A stretch of DNA of 64,000 nucleotides from an uncultured Clostridium sp. (GTDB lineage: Bacteria > Bacillota > Clostridia > Clostridiales > Clostridiaceae): contig CALBDU010000087.1 of NCBI GenBank assembly GCA_937927335.1, positions 20,403 through 84,402 of the forward strand, in the 5' to 3' direction. This document shows, piece by piece, positions 17,900-26,093 of the stretch. Position numbers and translations under genes: made by a program. The notes below the pieces were generated by a model that was given only the letters and a program-made list of their open reading frames with translations, did no database searches and had not been told where the DNA came from. Numbering within the stretch: position 1 is the first letter of the stretch; each line of letters opens with the position of its first letter.

Positions 17900-19096
17900 T
17901 TATGAAACTGCTTCTATACGATTTCGTCCTTTTTCCTTAGCTATATACAGTGCCTTATCCACATTGGCATAGGCATGTTTCAGGGAATCATTTCTGCCCC
18001 TGCTTATGTTGGTAATGCCAAAGCTGGAGGTAAGCTGAACCTCTGAACCATTAAAAACAACAATTTCCTTTTCTATGATTGCTCTAAGCTTTTCTGCAGC
18101 AATACTAGCTCTGATGAGAGATGCGTAAGGCAGGAGCAAAAGGAATTCATCTCCACCCCATCTTGCCACATAATCAGTCTCTCTGACATTTTCCATCAAC
18201 AGCGCTGCTACACGTCTGATTACCATATCCCCTGCAGGATGTCCAAATTTATCATTTATTTGTTTAAAATTATCTATATCCATCAATACTATACAGGTTT
18301 CATGTCCATATCTCTGAAGCCTGCTGATTTCTGACAGCAGCAGTTCCTCCAGCTTTCTTCTGCTGAAAAGGCCTGTCATCGGATCATTAAATGCAAGCAG
18401 CTCCAGTTCCCTGTTCTTTTCTGCAAGCTCCTGCTGCTGCTGAGTTATGTACCTCTTTTGCAATATATTTGAAACATTGGCTTTCCACGTTACCAAAGAC
18501 ATACAAAAGCCCAAGCCTATGCACGCTATTCCATTTACTCTGTTTGACAGTAAAACAGCCTGATTAATATGGGTTAATCCTATAACCTGGTAAAATGACA
18601 TAGCGGTGATTCCATATATAGTAAAGGCAGCTGACGGACGAATAAGTAATATCCCTCCAGCAAGGAAACAGGCTATTAAAATAGGTGTAATACTGGTAGT
18701 CACTGCCTGATCCGCAAAGACAAACAAAATTCCAAATATAAGAAGGACTGTAATAGCAAAGTATTGAATGGAGCCTGATACTTTGCTTATTTTTTTGCTG
18801 TTTTTAAGCCTCAAGGAAATTCCAGCTAATACCGCCATAATCACAAACAGTATCAAATGACAGAGAATTATCTGCCTGCGCCACCGGCTTTCAATACTTC
18901 CGGCTGAAGCTATGCCCTGATTGAACATGGCTATGACTGCCATGTTCACCATCATGGATATAATTGCAAGGTAAAAGACCCTGCCCAAATTAATTGCGGC
19001 AATATCTACCCATACAGAATTATTCACAGAGTAACTCCGACGTATCTTATCCCCTATACTTCTGATTAGTAGCTTTAGAAATTGCATCGCTTTCAT
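17900..19096 (-). CDS. Membrane diguanylate cyclase (GGDEF)
   Basis: This enzyme should make c-di-GMP from two GTP. The 398-residue protein has six to seven N-terminal membrane helices (about 35-215), a short coiled linker (YITQQQQELAEKNREL) and a GGDEF domain (about 225-398). The active-site motif is RWGGDEFLLLLPYA, and FDPMTGLFSRR-type sequence (NDPMTGLFSRRKLEELL) marks the domain start. No RxxD I-site is evident five residues upstream of GGDEF (the region reads RETDYVARWGGDEF; RETD fits RxxD loosely), so product inhibition is possible. No EAL domain is present. It stands alone. Confidence 0.9.
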   Translation of the reverse strand: MKAMQFLKLLIRSIGDKIRRSYSVNNSVWVDIAAINLGRVFYLAIISMMVNMAVIAMFNQGIASAGSIESRWRRQIILCHLILFVIMAVLAGISLRLKNSKKISKVSGSIQYFAITVLLIFGILFVFADQAVTTSITPILIACFLAGGILLIRPSAAFTIYGITAMSFYQVIGLTHINQAVLLSNRVNGIACIGLGFCMSLVTWKANVSNILQKRYITQQQQELAEKNRELELLAFNDPMTGLFSRRKLEELLLSEISRLQRYGHETCIVLMDIDNFKQINDKFGHPAGDMVIRRVAALLMENVRETDYVARWGGDEFLLLLPYASLIRASIAAEKLRAIIEKEIVVFNGSEVQLTSSFGITNISRGRNDSLKHAYANVDKALYIAKEKGRNRIEAVS

Positions 19097-19232
19097 ATTT
19101 ATCTCCCCAATATAAAATATGATTCCTGGTAATAATTATATAAAATATTTTCTATAATTACAAAATAAATCTATTTACTAACTGAGACCTAAACTTGATA
19201 TAAAACAGCCCTTTATCAGCCGGCTTCCATTT

Positions 19233-20198
19233 TCAGTTTATTTGAAATAGTATTCCAGCTCCGTAAATAACAGTTGTTAGGGTTACAGCGCTGAATATAG
19301 TGGAAATCATCACTTCCTGAGATGCAAAGTCTTTTCTATTGTCACATTCTACAGCAATTAGAGCGGTGTTTACAGCAGTAGGCACTGCATAGGATATCAA
19401 AATTGTCTGAGCAATAACCCCATTGAATCCGAAAAGCCTTATTAAAAAAAATGCAAGGATCGGTCCCATAACAAGCCTTGTAAAAACTGCTATATTAACA
19501 TCAATATCCTTGAAATGAAAATCAGTCTTGGAAAGCTGCACTCCCAAGGTTATTAATGCCATTGGAACAAGTCCCTCCTTAACATAAATAAGGGTTGGCC
19601 ACAAAAATGAAGAGGTTATATCTAATTTAATGAGCTTCAAAAAAAGAGCGAGAATTATTGCATATATGGAGGGCATTGATAGTATCTGCCGCATTGAATC
19701 CCTGATATTCATTTTTGCCCTTCCGGCATTGTAAAACCCCAATGTGTTCATTGTAACATTCATAAAAACCATAATAATGACTTGTGCTGTAAGTGCTTGA
19801 TTCAAATAAGGTGTTTTCCCGCCGATAACATAGGGAGCACTTCCAAAAATCAAGGTTATTAACGACAACCCTATATTACCTGAATTATTAAACATTATAG
19901 AGTTTTTAAATGCATTTGTCATTGCCACATCATATTTTCTAAGCTTTGATATGAAAACCGCCAGAAGAAAACTTGCACCCATGTAGGTCACTGAAAAAAA
20001 CAGTATTTTAAGCATATCGAAGGTTAACTCTGCAGTATAGAGGTTATAAAATATAAAAGCCGGTACAAATATGTAGAAGGTTAATTTACTTAAGGAATGA
20101 ATATTTAAATTGAATCTTTTGCTAACAAGAAAGCCAAGCCCTATTATAATGAAAACCGGGATTATATTGTGTCCCAATATATGTAAAAAGATAAGCAT
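19233..20198 (-). CDS. AEC-family transporter (auxin efflux carrier/malate permease type)
   Basis: This 321-residue protein has about ten membrane helices and the Mem_trans pattern: ILGHNIIPVFIIIGLGFLVS at the start, NSIMFNNSGNIGLSL near residue 105 and ALITLGVQLS near 215. AEC members export organic anions or related compounds; the substrate cannot be told from the sequence. ATG 20198 has GGGAG upstream. The HAD-type phosphatase gene ends 13 bp upstream in the same direction, so they may be cotranscribed. Confidence 0.8.
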   Translation of the reverse strand: MLIFLHILGHNIIPVFIIIGLGFLVSKRFNLNIHSLSKLTFYIFVPAFIFYNLYTAELTFDMLKILFFSVTYMGASFLLAVFISKLRKYDVAMTNAFKNSIMFNNSGNIGLSLITLIFGSAPYVIGGKTPYLNQALTAQVIIMVFMNVTMNTLGFYNAGRAKMNIRDSMRQILSMPSIYAIILALFLKLIKLDITSSFLWPTLIYVKEGLVPMALITLGVQLSKTDFHFKDIDVNIAVFTRLVMGPILAFFLIRLFGFNGVIAQTILISYAVPTAVNTALIAVECDNRKDFASQEVMISTIFSAVTLTTVIYGAGILFQIN

Positions 20199-20211
20199 TA
20201 TATTCTCCCTT

Positions 20212-20835
20212 CTATATCTCCAGGGTTATCAATTCATCAATATTATCGATAATATAGTCATATTTTTCAACTTTTCCAAAGCCATATCTTGCATAAACAA
20301 AAGGTATTCCTGCAACAGACGCCGCTTCAGCATCCATAATTGTATCTCCCACATATACAGGATTTTTCAAATTATTCCGTTCCATAATCAATTTGTTGTT
20401 TTCTCCCTTGGAAAGACCGGTAAAGCCGGCGCATTCAAAATCACAAAAATATTTGCCAAGACTGTGTGCCTGGAAAAAGCATTGAATGTAGCCCTCCTGG
20501 CAATTACTCACCACAAACAGCTTGTATTTTTCAGATAAGCTCTTCAAAGTTTCCTCCAGTTTTGGATACAAGCTTCCTCCATAAGCTCTTAAGTATTCCT
20601 CCTCCTCATGGCAGCACTGCTCCATCAGCTTTATTTGAAAATTCTCATCAATATTTGGAAATAGTTTTTTTCCTATATCGTTAATTGGAAGCCCCATACA
20701 TCCCTTCAGCTCTTCTTCAGTAATTCTCCTTATTTCAGGATATCTATCAATGGCCCTGTTCCAAGCCTCACTAATTTCATGAACTGCATCCCACAGTGTT
20801 CCATCCAGGTCAAAAATTATACTATCAATTTTCAT
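20212..20835 (-). CDS. HAD-superfamily phosphatase (phosphoglycolate phosphatase-like)
   Basis: This ~207-residue protein has the four HAD motifs: IFDLDGTLWD (nucleophile Asp), VVSNCQEG (motif II), a Lys in GLSKGENNK and VYVGDTIMDAEAA (motif IV). A helical cap lies between motifs I and II. It probably dephosphorylates a small metabolite. ATG 20835 is chosen because GGAG lies upstream with normal spacing; an upstream in-frame ATG at 20886 would read through the inverted repeat at 20857-20899 and is unlikely. The gene precedes the AEC transporter. Confidence 0.82.
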   Translation of the reverse strand: MKIDSIIFDLDGTLWDAVHEISEAWNRAIDRYPEIRRITEEELKGCMGLPINDIGKKLFPNIDENFQIKLMEQCCHEEEEYLRAYGGSLYPKLEETLKSLSEKYKLFVVSNCQEGYIQCFFQAHSLGKYFCDFECAGFTGLSKGENNKLIMERNNLKNPVYVGDTIMDAEAASVAGIPFVYARYGFGKVEKYDYIIDNIDELITLEI

Positions 20836-20856
20836 TTGTTCACATCTCCAAGCTTT

Positions 20857-20899
20857 GGGGTCTGACCCCATGGTAAATTCTGCCATGGGGTCAGACCCC
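20857..20899. repeat. Perfect 17-bp inverted repeat with nested GGGGTC/GACCCC palindromes
   Basis: GGGGTCTGACCCCATGG (20857-20873) and its exact reverse complement (20883-20899) flank a 9-base loop. Each arm is itself near-palindromic. It lies between the lipoprotein stop and the HAD gene; no T-run follows, so a REP-like insertion is more likely than a simple terminator. Confidence 0.75.
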
Positions 20900-21460
20900 T
20901 TATTTTTTCACCCACTGAAAAGCATCAACCTTCCATGTATCATTTTCCTTAATCATAGTTGCAGTAAAATTTTGAATAAGACTTCCCTTGTTCAATCCAA
21001 GTGCTTTAGACGTATCAGTGGTTATATTGTCCACAGTTGATTTAACTTGTGCGCTCACTGCACATTTTGTATAGTTTTCAGTGAAATACATCCCTGTAAT
21101 TGTAGTGCTGCCGTAAGTCTGTACAAGCTGTGCATCCTTATAAAGCTTTACAGTTTCGTTCTGATCATTTTTTGCTTTTAATCTGTTAAGTTCATCTTTG
21201 GAATAATATCCATATTCCTCATCACCCTTTATAGTTCTGTAATCTCTATTTACTGCAGCCCTGGTGTAATCCATGGTTATATTCTTTACCTTTACTACCT
21301 CAGTATTATCCTCGGTTAGAAACACCTTCCTGTTTTTATCATTCATTGCAGTATAAATTGTTTCATTTTTTGATATACCCTGTTTGCTTGCACAGCCTCC
21401 CACCGTAATTATGCTTGATATAAGCAGTACTGCGGTTAAAAAATATGTCAGCTTTTTCAT
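20900..21460 (-). CDS. Putative lipoprotein, unknown function
   Basis: I do not recognise this 186-residue protein. It has a lipoprotein signal peptide (about 1-23) with lipobox TVGGC. The mature part has an IL-type mixed alpha/beta composition, and its C-terminal section (SLIQNFTATMIKENDTWKVDAFQWV) resembles the final strands of NTF2/DUF4829-like domains found in secreted Firmicute proteins. It ends exactly at the inverted repeat. ATG 21460 has GGAGGCG upstream. Confidence 0.6.
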   Translation of the reverse strand: MKKLTYFLTAVLLISSIITVGGCASKQGISKNETIYTAMNDKNRKVFLTEDNTEVVKVKNITMDYTRAAVNRDYRTIKGDEEYGYYSKDELNRLKAKNDQNETVKLYKDAQLVQTYGSTTITGMYFTENYTKCAVSAQVKSTVDNITTDTSKALGLNKGSLIQNFTATMIKENDTWKVDAFQWVKK

Positions 21461-21495
21461 GATTACGCCTCCTTAACAAGTGAAAGCCTTAGCTA

Positions 21496-21888
21496 TCATT
21501 CCTTTTTAATTTCATAATTTTCTTCAGCAAGAGCAGTTATGGCATCCTCAATATCATTATTTTTCACTAATATATAATCAGTATCATAAGTAGAAACGGC
21601 AAATATGCTTATTCCCTTGCTGGCCAGAATGCTGCTGATACCTGAAAGTATGCCAATTAATGAAAAATCCAGGGGACCCTGAATTTTCAAAACACTCCAG
21701 CCTCGGCTGCATGTGATGCCTTCTGGTAAATTATCCTCATTGCATACTATGGATAGTTCATCCATGGTAGAGGTTATAGAGAAAAAACTTCCAATATATG
21801 CCCACTCAGGAATAGCATGGCCTTTGTTAAACCTGCAAACTGCATAATGTCCCTTTAACAACTTCATTGTTAATAATTTTCCAACCAT
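21496..21888 (-). CDS. ACT-domain protein (CASTOR/ACT_7-like)
   Basis: This ~130-residue protein has two ACT-like halves; the second (WSVLKIQGPLDFSLIGILSGISSIL...ISIFAVSTYDTDYILVK) matches the ACT_7/CASTOR type that binds amino acids. It could be a stand-alone amino acid sensor. ATG 21888 is preferred with AAAGGA eight bases upstream over ATG 21897. It lies 78 bp downstream of the DUF190/CrcB pair and may share its transcript, but no functional link is evident. Confidence 0.72.
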   Translation of the reverse strand: MVGKLLTMKLLKGHYAVCRFNKGHAIPEWAYIGSFFSITSTMDELSIVCNEDNLPEGITCSRGWSVLKIQGPLDFSLIGILSGISSILASKGISIFAVSTYDTDYILVKNNDIEDAITALAEENYEIKKE

Positions 21889-21965
21889 TAATAACATCCT
21901 TTCTATTATTAGAAAAAATCCTGTGAAATATACTGCATTCCAATTTTCATATGCTATTCAAAATT

Positions 21966-22307
21966 TCACTTATCCGATTTAGTGTATTTAATAATTTCCA
22001 CATCCTGCATTACAACTATAATGCCCTCAGTTATCATAGGTTCAATTATTTTAATAATTTCATTTATCCGCTGCTCATTATCCACTACCTCTATAACAAT
22101 TGGAAGATCCCTTGATAAAACTTCAATGGCCTTTGTATGGACTCTGCTGTTGGCGCCAAAGCCTTCAATGCCTCTTATGGTGGTAGCTCCAGCCAGGCCG
22201 TTTTCCTTGATTTTTTTGATAATAGCATGATAAAGAGCCTCATGATGCCACTTATCCGACTCACCTAAAAATATTTTAAGCAGCTTGCCTTTGCCTTCTA
22301 TTTTCAA
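21966..22307 (-). CDS. DUF190 family protein (PII-like fold)
   Basis: This 113-residue protein matches DUF190: GKLLKIFLGESDKWHHEALYHA, AGATTIRGIEGFG and PIVIEVVDNEQRINEII. The family has a GlnB/PII-like ferredoxin fold and is commonly found beside crcB, as here (start 15 bp from the crcB stop), where it may modulate fluoride export. The start is a TTG with AAAGGAGATG upstream. Cytosolic. Confidence 0.85.
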   Translation of the reverse strand: MKIEGKGKLLKIFLGESDKWHHEALYHAIIKKIKENGLAGATTIRGIEGFGANSRVHTKAIEVLSRDLPIVIEVVDNEQRINEIIKIIEPMITEGIIVVMQDVEIIKYTKSDK

Positions 22308-22322
22308 TAAAATTCATCTCCT

Positions 22323-22697
22323 TTATATAAAGTGAGCTATAGATCTGCCTGCAATAACGCCAAAAAGGCTTAAAAAAACATTAAGGCATATGTTCAACAC
22401 ACCTATAAGATATTCTCCATCACTTAAAAGGTTTATGGTTTCATAGCTGAAGGTGGAGAAGGTAGTTAACCCGCCCATAATGCCAGTGGTAAGGAAAAGT
22501 CTCATATTTGGAGGTATTAGATCTGTATTGAAGCTTAACTCCATAATAAGCCCAATTAGTATTCCACCGGTGATGTTTACAATAAGAGTGCCATATGGAA
22601 ATTGTGTTCCCAGCATTTTTGAAGAGTACAGTGATACCGCATATCTTAAACATGCCCCTATAAAGCCTCCGATGCCTACATAAATCATACTCTGCAC
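22323..22697 (-). CDS. crcB: Fluoride channel CrcB/Fluc
   Basis: CrcB/Fluc exports fluoride ions through a dual-topology dimer. The ~124-residue protein has four membrane helices and the motifs GGFIGACLRYAVSLY, PYGTLIVNITGG (conserved Asn pore residue) and GGLTTFSTFSYE (phenylalanine box). Start choice is uncertain: GTG 22697 and ATG 22703 both follow GGGAGG, and GTG has better spacing. Many clostridia encode two subunits; only one is in this window. No fluoride riboswitch was recognised upstream. Confidence 0.88.
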   Translation of the reverse strand: MQSMIYVGIGGFIGACLRYAVSLYSSKMLGTQFPYGTLIVNITGGILIGLIMELSFNTDLIPPNMRLFLTTGIMGGLTTFSTFSYETINLLSDGEYLIGVLNICLNVFLSLFGVIAGRSIAHFI

Positions 22698-22838
22698 TAT
22701 CATTTCCTCCCTATAATCAATCTCATGCATTAACTTTAGCACCATTTTAGTTTAACTGCAATATGCTATAGGAAGGCAGTGCATATTGTGATATAATTTA
22801 GCAAAGATGAGAAATCCGTTAAAGGAGGTGTTGTCAAT

Positions 22839-23255
22839 ATGACAAAATCAAAGTTTTTGTTACCCCTGGATGGCACTGAGAAAAGCTTGAATTCCATTAA
22901 CTGGTTTAAGAAATTATTCAGTTCTGAAGAAGCTGAGGTCACCTTGATGAATGTGTTGGAATTTTACTACAGACCAGATATTACTGCCTTTGACGATATA
23001 TCTTATGAAACTTCAAGAGATGGCAGCGCCCGTTATCTGGACAGGGCTGAAAAAATGCTGGAAGGCTATGAAGTAAATAAGCTTATAATAGGTGGTGCCA
23101 GTGCTGACGAAATACTTAAGGAAGCTGAGAGTGGACGATATGATATGATCATTATGACTAAGTCCAGTGCCAAAGGAATTACAAAATTTATTGGTTCCGT
23201 AACTTCAAAGGTTGTTCGCAACTCCAGTGTTGCGGTAATAGTTATTCCTGAATAA
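22839..23255 (+). CDS. Universal stress protein (UspA family)
   Basis: The 138-residue protein has the Usp fold: FLLPLDGTEKSLNSINWFKKL at the start and a C-terminal IMTKSSAKGITKFIGSVTSKVVRNSSVAVIVI. The latter carries the ATP-binding G2xG9xG(S/T)-like pattern in modified form. ATG 22839 has AAAGGAGGTG upstream. It is monocistronic, divergent from crcB, with a terminator after it. The role in stress is general family knowledge only. Confidence 0.85.
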   Translation: MTKSKFLLPLDGTEKSLNSINWFKKLFSSEEAEVTLMNVLEFYYRPDITAFDDISYETSRDGSARYLDRAEKMLEGYEVNKLIIGGASADEILKEAESGRYDMIIMTKSSAKGITKFIGSVTSKVVRNSSVAVIVIPE

Positions 23256-23260
23256 AATAC

Positions 23261-23299
23261 AGACTGCTTCAAACCAGTAACCTGGATTGGAGCAGTCTT
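23261..23299. terminator. Terminator between usp and the acyltransferase gene
   Basis: An imperfect hairpin AGACTGCTTC.../GGAGCAGTCT is followed by TTTT, between convergent genes. Confidence 0.65.
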
Positions 23300-24382
23300 T
23301 TAGATTATTTTAGAACGTTTAGTTCCAGTTAAATATTCCGAAAATGGCAAAAAGCTTAAAAATTTAATGATAACCGGGGTCCCCACAGCTGTGATTATTA
23401 AGGTTGCAACTCCCACGAACAAATAATTTCTTGTGTTCAGTTCCAGCATAATTTTATTTGCGGTATAGTTTAAAACAATAACATGAGCCATGTATGCCGC
23501 AAAAGAATAATCCCCTATGAATTTCATTCCTATGTATACCCTTTTTTTATCTATCAGCATTACTGAGATCAAATAGAAGAATGCAATAGACAGCACCATG
23601 TATAGTATGGACAACGGTCTCTGTGCCCGTATTATGCCTATTTCACTAAAATATGCGTATAAATACAAAAATCCGTAGCTGATGAAAATCACTATCCTGT
23701 ATTTCAAAAGCCTGGACCTGATATAATCGTAATTTAGCGCCAGCCCTATTCCTAAAAGGAAATAAAGATACCAAAACAATATAGAGATGCTGATAATTCT
23801 TATCTGTAATTCATTTGGATTTCCAAACACAAATTTTGCAGCAGCATCAGTTACTACCCCTTGATTGACAGCAACTACATAGTATAGCAAAATAAGACCT
23901 GCAAAGATTATTGCCCTTATTCTGCAGCCCAGCCTGTGCACTTTCATTGCCAGCCATAGTATCAGCGGGAAAATTAAAAACAGTCTTATCACCATTCCCA
24001 TATACCATAAATGATATGCAGCATTTCCAGCAGCCAGCTGTGTTATAAAATTATTAAACTGTTCCATTTTGCCAAGCTTATAGATATTAATTGCGGACCA
24101 GATAATGTATGGGATAAAAACAAATTTAACCCTCTTTAAATAATAGCTTGTCCAATTAAATTTCCTGGAATAAGCATAAAATAGCGAAACACCGCTTATA
24201 AACAGGAAAATTGGAACTGCAGGCTTGGCCATTACATACATCGCCTTCATGAATGTAAAGCTGGAAGCAGGCAGGCCCTCTATTCTGGAATACCCGCCCA
24301 ATATATGCTGAATTACTACAAATATGAAAGCTCCAGCTCTCAATATATCAATTTCCTTTAGTCTTTCCAAACCCTTTTTCAA
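23300..24382 (-). CDS. Acyltransferase_3 family membrane protein
   Basis: The 360-residue protein has about ten membrane helices and the Acyltransferase_3 start ERLKEIDILRAGAFIFVVIQH, including the catalytic His of the family, and FLFISGVSLFYAYSRK. Such proteins O-acetylate cell-wall or exopolysaccharide sugars. The start appears to be a TTG at 24382 inside a run of 10-bp repeats; sequence downstream is needed to keep the conserved N terminus. Its particular acceptor is unknown. Confidence 0.8.
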   Translation of the reverse strand: MKKGLERLKEIDILRAGAFIFVVIQHILGGYSRIEGLPASSFTFMKAMYVMAKPAVPIFLFISGVSLFYAYSRKFNWTSYYLKRVKFVFIPYIIWSAINIYKLGKMEQFNNFITQLAAGNAAYHLWYMGMVIRLFLIFPLILWLAMKVHRLGCRIRAIIFAGLILLYYVVAVNQGVVTDAAAKFVFGNPNELQIRIISISILFWYLYFLLGIGLALNYDYIRSRLLKYRIVIFISYGFLYLYAYFSEIGIIRAQRPLSILYMVLSIAFFYLISVMLIDKKRVYIGMKFIGDYSFAAYMAHVIVLNYTANKIMLELNTRNYLFVGVATLIITAVGTPVIIKFLSFLPFSEYLTGTKRSKII

Positions 24383-24412
24383 CCCTTTTCAATAATTTTC
24401 AATATTTTTCAA
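24376..24412 (-). repeat. Four TTGAAAA repeats at exact 10-bp period
   Basis: On the minus strand TTGAAAA occurs at 24412, 24402, 24392 and 24382, each 10 bp apart. The repeats run over the leader and the first codon of the acyltransferase gene. Such A-tract phasing can bend DNA or form repeated protein sites. Confidence 0.7.
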
Positions 24413-24418
24413 ACATAA

Positions 24419-24450
24419 AGAGCGGCGCCTATCCACCAGGCTACCGCCCT
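24419..24450 (-). other. GC-rich two-part hairpin upstream of the acyltransferase gene
   Basis: On the minus strand AGGGCGG pairs with CCGCTCT (one wobble), and GCCT pairs inside with AGGC around a GGTGGAT loop. The surrounding DNA is AT-rich, so the structure stands out. It sits in the 241-bp gap between the DUF815 and acyltransferase genes, where I see no coding sequence. Confidence 0.5.
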
Positions 24451-24573
24451 CATATTTTCAATTATCTTTCACCATTTCATCAGTAAGCCCATATTAGTGC
24501 TCACAAAGCCTATTTAATATTGCCATTTTACCATTGTAGTCATTTTTAGTCAATTAATATCGAAAAATGTAAA

Positions 24574-24603
24574 GCCTGAAGTTTATCAATGACTCTTCAG
24601 GCT
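24574..24603 (-). terminator. Terminator for the DUF815 gene
   Basis: GCCTGAAG and CTTCAGGC form an 8-bp stem in the gap downstream of the ATPase stop at 24624. A T-rich stretch follows on the minus strand. Confidence 0.6.
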
Positions 24604-24623
24604 TGTAAAGATTATTTTATTGT

Positions 24624-25931
24624 TCATGCTATATGGTTGATAAACTGCTGTGCTGTCCTGCCTGACACACCGTTATGATTGACCTCCCATTTGTCAGCTT
24701 CTGCTATTAAAATATCCTGGGGTATAACCAGGTTCATCTTTTTTGCCAGTTCAGCTACGATATGGTGGAATTCCTTCCTGCTTGGCTTTGAGAAGTAAAT
24801 AGTTACACCAAACCTGTTTACAAGGGACAGCTTTTCCTCCACTGTATCAGACCTGTGAATTTCCCCTGATTTCTCCATATCATCCCTGTCCTTCCATGTC
24901 TCCTTTATAATATGCCTTCTGTTGGAGGTAGCATAAATTAGTATGTTTTCAGGTTTTGTTTCCACACCGCCTTCAATTACTGCTTTAAGAAATTTATACT
25001 CAATTTCAAATTCCTCAAAGGATAAATCATCCATATAAATTATGAAGCGATAATTCCTGTTTTTAATCTGTGCTATTATTGCTGAGAGGTCCTTGAACTG
25101 GTGCTTGTATATTTCAATCATTCTGAGTCCCTGCTCATAGTACTGATTTACTATGGCCTTAACACAGGTGGATTTGCCCGTACCGCTGTCACCGAACATC
25201 AGAACATTATTGGCTTTTTTACCACTAACAAAGGCTTCTGTATTTTCTATAAGAGCCCTTTTCTGGTGTTCATAGCCTATTAAATCCTCAAGTAACACAG
25301 TGTCCATATTATTTATGGGTCTGAACCCAATGTTTTTCTGTCCTTCCATTTCTATTACATCAATGATTCTGAAGGCCTTATTCAAACCAAACATTCCCAC
25401 TCCATAAACTTTATAGAACTCCGTTATATAATTAAAAAACTCATTTTCATCACCAGCTGTTTCCAATTGCCGGCTTAGTGCTTGTACCTTTTCACTAACA
25501 TTTTTATTATACATAAGTTCCTTTTTTTCAATTGCCCTATAGTTTGAAATCATGGAAAAACAATCAATGCATAGTGCCGTTTCTATGCCGCTAAAATCAT
25601 AATCAAAAAGGCTCTTGAATACCTTAAAATCATTTTTTGCGAATATATTTACACTGCCATCATTGGCACCAGTCTTTTCACAGGTTATGCTGAAGGGATT
25701 TTCATTAGTTATCAATAAATAGGTGAGGTAATTATGCCACAAGTTTTTGTCAAAGCCATAGTCCGTGGATACTTCCAGCAGTCTCTTTATCTGCTTGTAG
25801 CATTGACCTATCAGTTGCTCGTCGGATGCTTCCCTTCTTTCCAGCTTCCTGAATATCTCACCCATTTGGTATAGTATGCTTTCTTCTTTTAAATCTCCGT
25901 AAATGATTAATTTTGCAATTTCCCGATACAT
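24624..25931 (-). CDS. DUF815-family AAA ATPase
   Basis: This 435-residue protein matches DUF815 P-loop ATPases. The Walker A is GDSGTGKST (about residue 245), Walker B is FIIYMDDLSFEEFE, and the family ATSNRRHIIKETWKDR segment follows. A C-terminal lid has NHNGVSGRTAQQFINHI. The N-terminal 200 residues are helical. The cellular role of DUF815 is not established. ATG 25931 has GGGAG upstream. It stands alone with its own terminator. Confidence 0.85.
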   Translation of the reverse strand: MYREIAKLIIYGDLKEESILYQMGEIFRKLERREASDEQLIGQCYKQIKRLLEVSTDYGFDKNLWHNYLTYLLITNENPFSITCEKTGANDGSVNIFAKNDFKVFKSLFDYDFSGIETALCIDCFSMISNYRAIEKKELMYNKNVSEKVQALSRQLETAGDENEFFNYITEFYKVYGVGMFGLNKAFRIIDVIEMEGQKNIGFRPINNMDTVLLEDLIGYEHQKRALIENTEAFVSGKKANNVLMFGDSGTGKSTCVKAIVNQYYEQGLRMIEIYKHQFKDLSAIIAQIKNRNYRFIIYMDDLSFEEFEIEYKFLKAVIEGGVETKPENILIYATSNRRHIIKETWKDRDDMEKSGEIHRSDTVEEKLSLVNRFGVTIYFSKPSRKEFHHIVAELAKKMNLVIPQDILIAEADKWEVNHNGVSGRTAQQFINHIA

Positions 25932-26093
25932 CTTATCTCCCTTCCTTACTCAGGCTGCAGTCCTAAAGTAGTTTTTCTAACCATTATACAGTACCCTTTT
26001 AGAAAAGTATAGGATATATATTAATGAAATTCTGTATGAAAATAAATACTTACACATATGAGGCATAAGCCGCAGCCGGCTTCATACTGGTAA

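Noticed and set aside
22698..22838. Fluoride riboswitch before crcB
   Set aside because: The GGCGATGGTGTTCGCC-type core is not present in the leader.
24419..24450. c-di-GMP (GEMM) riboswitch before the acyltransferase
   Set aside because: GGTAGCCTGGTG resembles only a fragment of the GEMM core, and the second stem and tetraloop receptor are absent.
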